DNA from: Plumapathes pennacea
Taxonomy: Eukaryota > Cnidaria > Anthozoa > Antipatharia > Myriopathidae
DNA length: 64,000 nucleotides
Assembly (NCBI GenBank): GCA_964036295.1
Contig: OZ038473.1
Location: 7,657,501 to 7,721,500 of the forward strand
Direction: 5' to 3'
Shown piece after piece: positions 19,635-30,488 of the stretch. Positions within the stretch are counted from its first letter, which is position 1; every line of letters starts with the position of its first letter. The position numbers and the translations under genes were made by a program. Below the pieces are notes generated by a model. That model was not told the origin of the DNA. It made no database searches and saw only the letters and a program-made list of their open reading frames with translations.

Positions 19635-19674
19635 GGTGTTTATGTTAGCTAATTATAGTATCTTTTATTTATAG

Positions 19675-22600
19675 GATTGGGATTTTGAAGAGTTAGATGA
19701 CGATTGGTTGGAGGAGCTTATAAGAGAAGGTGCTCTTATGGAAGAACCACTCGAAATGGACCCCCTAGAAGATGTGGACATGATAGAGGAAGAAGAAGAA
19801 GACAATATGGAGCAGGCGGGTGGTGGGAGGGAGGCAGGTCATTTGGCCTGGGATTTGCGACGCCGTACGGAGCGTGATTCACGCAGATTTGGAGTACGAC
19901 AGTATGACATGCAATTTCACCCCGGGGCCCAACAATTAGCGGCCATCGAGGCGGGCGATCTGCACACAAATATGGAACATTTGAATGAGGCATTGATTGC
20001 GCTTGTACATCGCGCTATGGTTGAAGCTAATTTGGGAAATGACGATTACGCGCTGTTGACGTTTCGATCGCGGCAATTGCAAGTTCCAATTCGCATTTCG
20101 TTTATGCCGGTCCACCGCCTGACCGATACGGTGATCAACGAGACGTTTGGACGCATGATGTAATCGCATCGTGACTTCAACATTGACGACAGTGTGATCG
20201 TGAACATGACGGCCATGCGACAACCCATGGGGGGTGGAAAACGTCTGAGAGGTCATCATGAACAATTGAAACGTGATAAGAGTGTGGTGTGTCCCCCTTT
20301 GGACACGACGATCAAATGTGCTTGGCACGTTGTTTGGTGTATGGCATGCTCTATCACGAAGAGGGGAGAGGTGTGCATCAGGGGCTGGGACGACTGCGCA
20401 AGAACCCTGAGTTGTGGAAAAGAAAAGCGGCCGAATTGTGTTTGGCTTGTGACGTGGGGTGTATCAGCAATCGGGGCAAGCTGAACTGGAGAAATTTGCT
20501 CGCTACTTACGCCCCAAAGGGTTTATCATTTGCATCTAAGCCACGTGTATGAATCACGCTCTTCTCTTTAAAGAACGTCACGAAGAGGATGTGCGCACCC
20601 ACAAGATCTTGAACCTGGTGTTGTGCGATGGCCACTATGTGTTTATCCCTCGCATGAATGCCTACATGGGGGCTAAACATTTTTGCGAGTTGCAAAACAA
20701 ACCACACAACCATCGTTTGAAACATCGATGTGCTCTTCTGTGTGAGGCTTGCAAGAGCAAGGGCTGTCAAGAGCGTCAAGCGAGTGAACGGCGTGAACAG
20801 CAGTGTGGGATATGGCAAATGGTTTGAACCCAGGAGTGTGAACAGTAGGTTGGTTGTGATCGTCCGGGTTAGAGTAGTCTCCAGAAAGACACCAACAACA
20901 GTCTTTCTGGAGACTACTCTAACCCGGACGATCACAACCAACCTACAGTGTGGGATATGTCGCCGCTATTTTTATGGACCACAGTGTTTGGAGAACCACA
21001 AACATCGCTGCCAGTGCGCTAATCAATGGCGTTTGTGTGAGGCGTGTGGGCGTGAGTATGTGCAACGTGCCGATCGGCCTCCGCATGTGTGTGGAGAGCA
21101 CTATTGTCGGGTGTGCGAAATCAACCAGCCCGAAGGACATCGCTGCTTTGCACCCGTGTTTGCGTTTCCGCCAATCAAAGTGGACAAGAAGAAACACAAA
21201 GACGGACGCTTGGAACCCATCCATTGCGTGCCCCCTATAATCAACCCATTGATCTATTGAAAGAGCAACTCGTGGAGGGAGACATTGACAAACTAGAAAA
21301 CATGCTCTTTTTTGATATTGAGACAAAGCAACACACGGGCGAACATGAGGCTGCCTTGTTGATTGTACAAACCATGTTGGGCGAAGGGGAGCATGTGTTT
21401 GAAGGCGAGGATTGCGTGCATCAGTTTCTTGACTGCTTGTGCGAGTATCACGAAGATGGGGCCACGGTGGTGGCGTACAATGGACAGGGGTTTGATTTTC
21501 AGTTTATTTTACGAACGCTGTTGGAAAGCAGCCATTGCCCCCAAGTCATAATGAGAGGGGGTAAAATCATGAGCCTGTACTGGGAGAGGTTCCGGTTTGT
21601 GGACAGTCTCTGCTTCATTCTCAAGTCCCTCAGTGAATTTCCCAAAACGTTTGGCTTGCATTTGGGAGGTGAACAATCACTGCTGGCCAAGGGCTATTTC
21701 CCACACTTGTTTCACACCCCCAGAACATGGACTATGTCGGGCCCATGCCTCCCGTTGAATCATACGACCCGGACGGCATGCATTGCGACAAACAGCCCGT
21801 GTTTATGGCCTGGTACAAGAAACAAGTGGACGAGGGGGTGGTGTTCAACATGCGTGAGGCATTGACGGCTTACTGTTCTGTGGATGTGACCATTTTGAGG
21901 GAAGGTATTTTGGAGTTTTGTCGTAAATTTCAACGCATCAATGGCGTCAACCCTTTCAAGCATAGTATCATGCTGGCAGGTATTTGTAACAAAGTACTTC
22001 ACGCCCATCACATGCCGCCCAAAAGCATCCTCCACGTGGAGGAGTCGGGTTACTTTCCGCAGCAAAACCATCGTACAAGGCCTTGGAGTGGTTGAGCTGG
22101 CTCAACCATCAGCACGGCGGCCACATTCAACACCCGTGGAATGGGGGCGAATACCAACCTCGGGATGCGGGCACAGGGCCCCGTGGATGGATACCAGGCC
22201 AAGACGCGATTTTGCTATAAATTCTGGGGCTGTTAATTCCACGGCTGTGAACGGTGTTATCGTAGCGATGATCAAAACACCAAATTGAACACTAGCATGG
22301 AAGAACTCCACCGGCGGACACGGTGCAAGGAAGAGCGCTTGCGGGCGTGTGGTTACCAAGTGGAAACCGTGTGGAAGTGTGAATGGGAGCGGCGTAAGAA
22401 AGAGGACCCCACCATTCAGACGAGGTGTTAGCGAGCGTATTTGGTGTTGCCACTGTGACTGCGTGATGCGTTTTTTGGGGGAAGTACCAAATTGTATGCG
22501 AGCGTGGAAGACCCTGAGGAATGCATTGATTACTATGACATGTACCCCGCTTGCAATTTGGACATGCGTCGTGACGAAACCCTGGAGCCCTTTGAACCCA

Positions 22601-23965
22601 GTGTACCACCCTCAGTGGATCCCAGCGAACCCCTAGGTAGTTGGCACGAAGACAACATGGACCCCTATCCCATCAGACATCCCGAAATCCGACAGTACTG
22701 GAATCACACTTTGACCAAAGCCGACGTGCATCAGAACCACCGGGTCATCTGTACAATGCAGTGCTTCCCTACCGCTGTAACAACAAGCTGATGTTTCCCC
22801 TCTGTGGCACATGTGCTCGAGAGTTGAGACAGGGGTATTGTGACCACACACCCCAAGAGCGGTGTTTGCGTGGCATTTGGGTCAGCAAAGAGGTGAAATT
22901 AGCATTGTGCAAAGGCCATTGCATCCACAAAGTGTGGGAAGTGTGGCATTATCCACAACGATCGCGTCATCTGTTTCGCAGCTACATCCAAACGTTTCAG
23001 AAATTGAAAGAAAAGGCCAGCGGATGGCCCGCGCATGTAGACACGGAAGAGCAGTGTGCTGCATTCATTGCTGCGTATGCGGCACACTCGGGCATACATT
23101 TGGACCCTGAGAAGATGGTGCGCGACGAGGGCAATCGATGGATTAATAAATCAGCGTTGAACGGCATGTGAGGCAAGCAGGGGCAAGCAAACAAACAAGA
23201 TGCAAATGGAGTACCTGACGGACGTGTCCGAATGGATGGCATTGGCCATGAACCCTAAGATTGACAATCATTCGGTGTTCGGTCAGACCATGTTGATGGT
23301 CATGTACAATTATTGTGAAGGACATGTGGACGATACTGTCTGTCCCACACACGTGTCTGTCATGATTGCGGCCTGGACCACATGGTTGGCTCGCAAGAAA
23401 TTGCATGTGGAATGTTTAGACCGATTGGACCAGAGCGTTTTGTACATGAATACGGATTCTATCATCTTCACAACAGGTCCAGGAGACAACCACCACCTGA
23501 TCAAGACGGGAGAGGTTTTTGGCGATTTGACCGACGAGATCGAGCCAGGCCGTACCATCAAGATGTTTGTCAGTGCAGGGCCTAAGAATTATGCGTATGA
23601 ACTGGACAATGGGGATTGTGAAGTCAAGGTGCGTGGCATTTTGCAAACGGTGCGTGCCTGTCGCAAATTGACGGCACAGACCATACGCAATACCATTGTG
23701 AACGTGGTCGAGGACGTGGACGCTGGTGTACAACCTCGAGACGCTGCCAACGTGCATACCACTGAAATTGTCTACCCCAACAGCATTGTACACAAAAGTC
23801 ACAATGCTTGGAAACGCTACTTTGCTCGGGAACGTACCAAGAACGTACCGTGCGGTCATCAGCAAACGTATGATGGTGGCCAGTCTCTTGTCGGACGGAA
23901 GTGCCCACCCCATGCACAGCAATCCCTATGACACGCTGCCCTATGGCACCCAACGTCCTCCATAA
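19675..23965 (+). pseudogene. element B family B DNA polymerase (protein-primed type)
   Basis: Starts after the acceptor with an acidic segment (DWDFEELDDDWLEELIREGA), then an N-terminal domain to TAA at 20161. It continues in changing frames: a CxxC-rich region near 20950-21150 (LQCGICRRYFYGPQCLENHK), exonuclease I (LFFDIETKQ, 21308), exonuclease II (VAYNGQGFDFQF) and exonuclease III (AYCSVDVTILREG, about 21870). The palm follows (EGNRWINKSALNGM, then motif C read YMNTDSI at about 23443). Motif C normally reads DTDS, so the first Asp is Asn. The C-terminus ends LPYGTQRPP (23965). At least six frameshifts plus a 46 bp hairpin insertion. Confidence 0.9.
20845..20946. repeat. perfect 46 bp inverted repeat inside PolB
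   Basis: Arms 20845-20890 and 20901-20946 are exact reverse complements around the 10-base spacer ACCAACAACA. The hairpin splits a second copy of GTGAACAGCAGTGTGGGATATG, whose first copy lies at 20793-20814. It keeps a reading frame open (20730-21260). It is likely a recent insertion or a template-switch palindrome. Confidence 0.85.
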
Positions 23966-24009
23966 AAGAGCGTGTTGTCCCCCTAAGACATGCATGCTAA
24001 AAAATTATG

Positions 24010-25132
24010 GCATAGATCCATCGCTCAAAACAATGGACATACCAACCCCCACCCCACAAGAATTGGAATGCGTTTCTGACTGCACTGTATACGGACCCAG
24101 CCAGCCCTCTAGCATTCTCGGGATTGAACGTATTTGCCCGTGAGGTAGAGCGTCGATATGGCATCCCACATGCTGAAACAAAGGCGTGGCTGCACACTCA
24201 GTGCATCTATAGCAAACAGCGCCCCACCCCCCGTCGCAACCAATGGGACCCCACCTATGTGACGGGAATGCACGAAACATGGCAGGCTGATCTGTTGGAC
24301 ATGCAAGTCCTGGCGCCCGACAATGAGGGCATGCGGTATCATGCGGTGGATGTGCTCTCACATCTGGCCTATGTGCGTGCTCTCAAAAACAAAACAGGCA
24401 GTGCTGTGGTGGCTGCATTCGAGTCCATCGTGGATAAAGCACAGACCAAACCCACGAACTTGCACACAGATCGGGGCAAAGAATTTTACAACAAGAGTAT
24501 GCAAGCGTGGTTGAAAGAACAGTCTATCCACCACTACAGCACATTTAGCGAGAACAAAGCGGCGATTGTGGAACGGTTCAATCGAGAACTTAAGCAGAAA
24601 ATTATTAATTCCATCATTCACATGCGCCAAATGAACTATGTGAAACAATTACAGGACTTTGTGAAAGGTTACAATGCAAGACACCATTCTAGTATTGGAA
24701 TGGCTCCCAAAGATTTGAGCACCTGGAATCAATATTAAGTGTACGATCGCCTGTACAGTATAAAAGGCCGACGCGTTCAACGCCCTCAGTTACGTGTGGG
24801 CGATTACGTGCGTTTAAGCATTGCCAAAGCGAACGTGTTTCAAAGAAGTTATTATGGGCGGTGGAATGAAGCACTGTATCGTGTGCATCGGGTGGTGCGC
24901 ACCTTGGGAAACCCAAGATATTTGGTGGAAGAATTGGACGGCACTCCTATCGAGGGGCGATTCTACGGAGACGAGTTGCAAAAGGTTCCCTATAACCTGG
25001 ATTTTGCTGTTGCTGTTGTTTGGACGAACGTCAGCAAACCGTAAGAGGTAAAAAGGTATCTGAAGTGTTGGTGAAGTGGGCAGGGTATCCGAAAAAGTAC
25101 AACACGTGGGAATCCAAAAAGAATCTCAAATG
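24010..25132 (+). pseudogene. element B DDE integrase with chromodomain
   Basis: N-terminal part reads LNVFAREVERRYGIPHAETK from about 24118, with upstream residues in another frame. The catalytic core has all three acidic residues: first Asp in WQADLLDMQ, second in LHTDRGKEFYN, Glu in AAIVERFNRELK. TAA at 24736 follows STWNQY. The frame continues with an SH3-like region (VGDYVRLSIAKANVFQRSYY) and, after a shift, a chromodomain (KKVSEVLVKWAGYPKKYNTW) ending 25132. The chromodomain probably directs insertion to marked chromatin. One stop and two frameshifts. Confidence 0.85.
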
Positions 25133-26240
25133 AGTGTTCACAACGTGGAGGGACAAAATTTGACCTTCTTTAGTAATGCCAAGTCTCGCAATGGTCAAGT
25201 CAACATCCCCTCTAATTTTAATGTTGAACTGCCTTTCCCTATTGATTTAATGGGGATGCAAGTGCAAGTGATGAGTGTCATCATTCCTACCTCGTGGAAT
25301 GCTATATCCCGCAAACATCGAAATACAAAGGCACCCGCTGGGTGGTGACCGGTGGGTATGATGGCGCCAAAAATATCAGTTGGAAGAATTTGAAATTAGA
25401 CGAGCATTCGAAAGTCCTGAGATGTGAAACAACAGACAGTCAGGGTCAGAAAAAGAACAGGTACGCTCCGTCCTGTTCACGCTGGAAAATAGCAAACCCT
25501 ACAAAAACGTGTACCAAGTGCTTATGCAAATGATGCGACAAACGTATAAAACCTTTCCTCTGACCCATTTCAAGAAATTGCGGTTTACTTTTGAAAACGG
25601 AAACAGTGATGGGTCGTTTGTCAACATCCACCGTGCCACGACTGAAGACACTGGTGGACATGATTACAAAATTTGGGTGAACGCCATTATGGCAAAACTG
25701 CTACGCTTTGGACAAGACCCCAATGACCTATTGCCCCGACGCTGGTTGGTGACTGATGAAGGGGTGTGGGGAGGTCAACTGGTTAAAGAAGACCAATTGC
25801 CAGCGGGGGATAGTTATTTGGACAACCCTTTCATGTGCACCTCCAACGGACAAATCGATTGGAGCAGCACCAAACAAGTGATTAAGGAACACAATGCTAT
25901 GTTGTTGAATGCGAGTGCCACCACGATGAGCGACCAACAAATTGGACGTTTCTTACTTTATTCCACCCTCGGTAAAAACGTGGTTGTAGGTAGTATTATG
26001 TCTGGCCTGTTAACCATGGTTCCCAATCCTGGGGATAAAGAACGTTTAAACTCGGCTGCACATACACATCGCGTTCCTAATCCCATCCCCTTAGCGGCAG
26101 AAGATAAAGTGATCAAAGACGTCTCGTTTCAATTTTTTGACGAGGAAGGAGAGGAGATTGATTTCGGATGGGGGGTAGCCACTGTCGTGGTATATGTAAC
26201 AAAGCGATCCAACAACAAACGAGCCTGGGACAGCCTATAA
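25130..26240 (+). pseudogene. tandem virion-type paralogue 1
   Basis: ATG 25130 overlaps the integrase stop (AAATGAG). The N-terminus MSVHNVEGQNLTFFSNAKS then FNVELPFPIDLMGMQVQVMS and IIPTSWNA. Shifts near 25310 and 25450; the long third frame ends FFDEEGEEIDFGWGVATVVV ... AWDSL. The N-terminal block and the FxDExG block near the end recur in the next two genes. I take the family as a Polinton structural protein from its place among late genes. It could be a capsid or spike subunit; no fold can be proven from motif reading. Confidence 0.6.
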
Positions 26241-26243
26241 AAA
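26236..26243 (+). promoter_or_regulatory. TATA box overlapping upstream stop codon
   Basis: TATAAAAA; the TAA stop of paralogue 1 is 26238-26240. ATG of paralogue 2 follows at 26276. Confidence 0.7.
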
Positions 26244-26275
26244 GGACTCAAAAGAAGACTTCAATTTAAAAAATC

Positions 26276-27295
26276 ATGGTGACATCTGTCGTAGAGTTGC
26301 TTAGCAATGCACGCTATGTTGGGTTGGACAATACTCCCCAGCGGTTTACCAACCGTTTACCGGAACCTGTGGATTTCACAGGGTGGGAAGTATGTGTCCA
26401 AGAATTGGGTTTGCCCACAACCTGGTTTCAACCCCATAGACCAATGACCTGGGTGGTCACACGAGAGGGTATGGATGCAGGACAAAGTACGGTAAACAAG
26501 CTTCGAAAAGCCGTCCACGGGTTTCAACAATTTCCCGAGTGGGAGAAAATGAAGCTGGGGTCTTATGACAAGTGGATCACTCAACCTGCTGATGATCAGA
26601 CTATCACTATCCAGATCAATCACAATCTGGAACGTTGCCTTCAATTTGTCTCCCGTGATCCCATTAATTATTATTATAGGGGGACATGGTATTGGTATCC
26701 GTGGTCGTGACATGTAGACCCTGAAGGGGCGTATGGCCATTTTCGACCCATCACGAATGCGTATGTGGCACATGGGAGACCTCATGGTGGAGATGGGGGT
26801 GGGTTGCTGGGGGATGTGGCATCCCGACCACCATACATTTTTAACATTGACCCTCTGGATCACTTTCATGCGGGGCCTCTGGCTTTTGACCCCTTTGCCG
26901 CCAATTTGGACATGATCTTTGGAGAATTAATCAACGATTTTCATCCTGACCACCAACCACCAGACTGGCCCACCAGTGAACTCTGGGGGTCGCATGAGGC
27001 ACAGCGAGTTGGACAGTGTTTTTACTTGTACGCTGATTTTATTCAAACACAAATAGTCAATAACGAACAGAAACCTCTATTGGCCGTGGTTAAGAACCCT
27101 GGACTGTTACCGGACGCACCCATACAACATTGGGAAGAGATCAATAGACCCTATAAAGCCATGAAACCTGAAATACATCAAGCCTTGACTGTGTGGTGGG
27201 AAGACGATCGCGGACAACCATTGGCTTTGGGAAACCAAGGTGTCAGCCGTGTACAACTGCATTTTCGAAAAAGTATAAATATCAAGTATAAATAA
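26276..27295 (+). pseudogene. tandem virion-type paralogue 2
   Basis: MVTSVVELLSNARYVGLDNT, then RFTNRLPEPVDFTGWEVCVQ and LGLPTTWFQ, matching paralogues 1 and 3. The frame shifts near 26700-26770 after YWYPWS; the rest reads YIFNIDPLDHFHAGPLAFDP and ends in ALTVWWEDDRGQPLALGNQG with a final KYK. About 340 residues if continuous. Same inferred role as paralogue 1. Confidence 0.6.
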
Positions 27296-27296
27296 A
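27274..27296 (+). promoter_or_regulatory. double TATA box, stop codon and AATAAA in one
   Basis: TATAAATA at 27274 and TATAAATAA at 27287-27295. The second encodes the last two residues and stop (TAT AAA TAA) of paralogue 2, and AATAAA (27291-27296) could be its poly(A) signal. ATG of paralogue 3 is at 27315. Confidence 0.7.
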
Positions 27297-27314
27297 ATTT
27301 TTTCATTTCTCATC

Positions 27315-28385
27315 ATGTCTGCTGTTCTGCATCTAGCGAGCAATGCGGCACACACGTTCCCCTTCACCAACACGCCCGGCAACTTTATTGTGCCCTTTCC
27401 CAACCCCGTCACCTTTTCCAAGGACGTGGAAATGGGTCTGAAATCATTGACGATCCCCAACTCGTTTATACCCCATAAAAAACTTCGACACTTGGAGCCT
27501 TGGACGCACGCAAAGCACAGTGGTTGCTCATGCGATGCCCTCCCGTGAGCAAGCGATCCACACTCCCCGCCTAGACACTTTAGCCATTGAAATCAAAGCA
27601 GAGCCGCATGGCAAATGGCTAGGCAATCGAAAAGTGGTTCTGTTTACATTACCTCCAGGAAAGTATGAGGTGGCCGATGATGTGGTAGATATGATAATTA
27701 AAATCACCACAGAGGCGTGTGGGGATTTTAGGCCACGATTTCTATGCCTATCGTCAGCGGCAAATAAACATCATGATTTTGCACATTATTGCATCCTTCA
27801 CGATATAACGAATCAATTCATTCTTTTTGTCAACCCGTTTTTGGCAACACTTTTAAATGTAGGCATACGCGCTCCCAATCTATCAAGATATTATGTACAT
27901 TTATCCTATGGGGAGTTCCAATATTTGACAAAAAAGAAAAAGAAACCAGCATAGGCATTACCTCTCCCCCAGTGGGCTGTTTCAACCTCTGGATCAATTC
28001 ATGCCCTTAAAAAGAAACGGACGCCCCGCCAGCGCCAACCCTATTGATCCAATCATACGACGTCATAGCTTGGAATATTATGAAAACCAAAACGATGTGG
28101 TGCGCCATCAAATCTGCGTTTATTCAGATTTGATCGAGAATAGCAGCGTTAACGGAGAAAAAAGCCTCTCCTCTTCATGGATGCATTACCGCCCCCCAAC
28201 ACGATCAGCCTGTTCACGAATATGTGGTCTACCACTGCCACTACATCCCCGTCAAACCTGGTACCATTCATCGCTTTCACATCTGGTTTGAAGATGAAGA
28301 CGGTCATCCACTGGAATTTACCCCTAGCAATATATCCAACACCAACATCATGTTACACATCCGCCATAAAAATGTCTATAAATAA
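27315..28385 (+). pseudogene. tandem virion-type paralogue 3
   Basis: MSAVLHLASNAAHTFPFTNT, then GNFIVPFPNPVTFSKDVEMG and LTIPNSFI, the same N-terminal pattern as the two genes before it. Frames change near 27510 and several times between 27950 and 28250; the end reads PVKPGTIHRFHIWFEDEDGH and closes RHKNVYK. The FEDEDG block aligns with WEDDRG and FDEEGE of the others. The most damaged of the three. Confidence 0.6.
28377..28385 (+). promoter_or_regulatory. TATA box made of final codons (TATAAATAA)
   Basis: Encodes Tyr-Lys-stop of paralogue 3 and lies 39 bases before the ATG at 28416. Confidence 0.7.
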
Positions 28386-28415
28386 GAGCGCCCCCTTATT
28401 CAGAGGCAAAACACA

Positions 28416-28646
28416 ATGGTGGAAATCAGTCCAAAGTACAATCGCCTGCAAGGCGTGGCACTCTACCCCCAAATGCAATCCACTCACGTGTTGCGGAAAA
28501 AGAGATGTCGTCAAGTTGGCTCAGGCACCATACGCCCCTACCCCACCCAAGAGAGACCCAAGCAGCAAGGCAAAGGAGGACGTCACAAACGCAGAACTTG
28601 TGTACGCGTATCACATGGTCGCCACCCCCAAATCATCATGCAATAA
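28416..28646 (+). CDS. small polybasic protein
   Basis: 76 residues starting MVEISPKYNRLQGVALYPQM, then Arg/Lys/Gln-rich (RKKRCRQ, KQQGKGGRHKRRTC). Strongly cationic and open from a TATA-linked ATG. Resembles in character the small DNA-condensing core proteins of adenovirus-like virions; role inferred from composition and location only. Confidence 0.5.
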   Translation: MVEISPKYNRLQGVALYPQMQSTHVLRKKRCRQVGSGTIRPYPTQERPKQQGKGGRHKRRTCVRVSHGRHPQIIMQ

Positions 28647-28758
28647 AATCAAATAAAAGTGAGAAACGTGTGAAAAACTACACATTATGTGTAAACATAA
28701 GCAGCGTCGACAGCGTTGTTGCTGCTGTTGTGGAAACAATAAAGTTCAATAACCCCCC

Positions 28759-29081
28759 ATGCCAGCTTTTCCCACATGGGTGGTACCCAACGTTCCTATG
28801 CCAAGAAACGATGTTGCAAAAAACGTGGTCGTCGTCGACAACACGATGGCAATCCAGGAGCAGCTGCCGCAGCTCTCTGCAAAAAATTCCCCATACGTTG
28901 TGGTAAAACACTGTTGAAAGCACGGAAAACAAATTGGAAAGCACGCAAAATGGCACTATTGTGGTTGCCTTATTGCAAAAGTATAAATAAGAAGCAAAAG
29001 TGGGACTTTTTTCAAGAAACATGGCTAAAGGACAACAACGCAAGTGCCAGCAGCGCAAACATGCTCAGCGTGGTGGTATGA
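28759..29081 (+). pseudogene. polybasic protein, frameshift near start
   Basis: ATG 28759 opens MPAFPTW. A shift at about 28777 enters the frame with AKKRCCKKRGRRRQ, an Ala run and KTLLKARKTNWKARK. The original frame would instead stop at 28984. Very cationic with several Cys, so a candidate core protein. AATAAA at about 28738 just upstream may end the previous transcript. Confidence 0.4.
28982..28990 (+). promoter_or_regulatory. TATA box TATAAATAA
   Basis: 39 bases before the ATG at 29021; the unshifted upstream frame stops at 28984-28986 inside it. Confidence 0.65.
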
Positions 29082-29471
29082 GTGATGTGGAAAAATGGTT
29101 TCGGAAAGTGGGCTCTGCCGTTATCCCCGGTCTGGCTGTTGATTCCCAAGAACAAAGACGGCAGCGCGGTCTCGATTATACTGGAACGCGAGACTTGGTA
29201 AAAAGGTAAAAACAAGTATCACTTGGCAGGCAAACTAGCCATAGGTGCTGTGGGTGGTCCGGCAGGTCTCGCTGTGGCTCTGGGAACGAACGCTCCCGAC
29301 ATTGGTTCGCAATTAGGACAAAGAAAAAAGAAGAAATATCATGGGAGCACCTGGCACGTCCAGTCCTGGAAGGCCAAACCCATAGCGGATTTGTGGGGTG
29401 GTGGCTTTTTAGTTGGATCCAATTTTGAGAACCTTTCCAAACTCTCTCGAAAAAGAAGAAAGAGGTGTTGA
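29021..29471 (+). pseudogene. basic protein with Gly/Ala hydrophobic segment, frameshifted
   Basis: Starts MAKGQQRKCQQRKHAQRGG and SDVEKWFRKVGSAVIPGLAV, stops in one frame at about 29209. The next frame continues LAGKLAIGAVGGPAGLAVAL, GTNAPDIGSQLGQRKKKK, and ends in a basic tail (SKLSRKRRKRC). The two amphipathic or hydrophobic stretches beside basic ends suggest a membrane-active or DNA-linked minor virion protein. Function not assignable. Confidence 0.45.
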
Positions 29472-29523
29472 TCAGCCTATGAATAAGAGGTACAAGTTAC
29501 TATTTTTACCATTTTTTACTATC

Positions 29524-30051
29524 ATGCGATACATGTTCAAATACCATCATAATTATGGGGTCTCCGCATACCCCCAACAGTGAGGGGGTGGTTTTTGGAG
29601 AGATCTGGCAGGGACTGCCGCCAAAGCAACAACTCGATGACAACTCGAGAAACAAGCCAAACAATCCGTGTCCAGTGGTCGCCTAGCAAAAGATTTAAAA
29701 AAATTATCCGATGATGCTTTCACAACACCTTCCACCGCCACTCCACTCGAACAGGCCGTTCAACCCACGTTCACCCCTGCCGCAACCTCGCCCACCTTGC
29801 CAGCTGCCCCCACTTTGCCAGCTGCCCCCAGAGCGGCCCCCACCTTACTCACACCGCCTACACCAGCCGCCCCAGCTTTACCACCACTCACACTAGCAGC
29901 AGTACCCATGACCACATCAGCAGGCACCCCTGTACCGGCAACCACCACCACCGCCACCACTAAAAAAGAAGCGCCTTCTTGGATGCAAAGGGGTAGTGGT
30001 CGCTATGCCCAAGTATGCTGTGGTGATGCTCCAGCCCCAAGTAAATTATGA
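29524..30051 (+). pseudogene. Pro/Ala/Thr-rich protein with two in-frame TGA stops
   Basis: One continuous frame from ATG 29524. It reads MRYMFKYHHNYGVSAYPQQ, TGA (29581), a GGGFWRDLAGTAAKATTR segment, TGA (29638), then KQAKQSVSSGRLAKDLKKLS and a long Pro/Ala/Thr linker (TLPAAPTLPAAPRAAPTLL). It ends in a short Cys segment. Glycine-rich start plus flexible linker recall minor capsid cement-type proteins, but that is a guess. Repeats of the TLPAAP unit are visible at about 29803-29840. Confidence 0.5.
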
Positions 30052-30488
30052 AAAACCTGATACCAATCAGGATTCACCTGGTGGCAACGGCTGAGAAGCG
30101 ATCCCATATACCATGGGGAACACAATCTAATAAAATTGAAACAAATGGAGATGGTGGCTATGATGTGGTTGACTTGAAAGAAAACCCCTCAGAACCTTAT
30201 CGCAGGTTTATGAAAATGTATGAGAACACGGGGGATGGCATTTACATGCCCGAAGAAACCTTTAATACCAAATACCATTTCATTATCTTCAACTTCACCC
30301 CTGCCGAGAGCCCAGCCAACCCACAACTCTATAAACAACCCCACGCCACCCAAGGGTTCACACTCTACTTTGACGATGGCGCTGGTGGAGGTGCCAAAGA
30401 CAAACTCAAAGTCTTGATCCTCTTCTTTGACACCTCTTTGCTGAAACTAGACATGTTGGGCTCAGTAGAATATCGATATCGTGTGTAA
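30007..30488 (+). pseudogene. possible jelly-roll virion protein fragment
   Basis: ATG 30007 opens a 29-codon frame (MPKYAVVMLQPQVNYEKPDT). The coherent part is the frame ending 30488: RRFMKMYENTGDGIYMPEET, FHYIIF-like beta strands (KYHFIIFNFTPAESPANP), GFTLYFDDGAGG, LKVLILFFDTSLLKLDMLG and a VEYRYRV end. The alternating strands and closing hydrophobic strand resemble the C-terminal part of viral jelly-roll capsid proteins. Its place just before the protease supports a structural role. Too short for a whole major capsid protein; low certainty on identity. Confidence 0.4.

Noticed and set aside
20845-20946. rho-independent terminator
   Set aside because: Eukaryotic context, no T run, and the hairpin lies within a coding gene.
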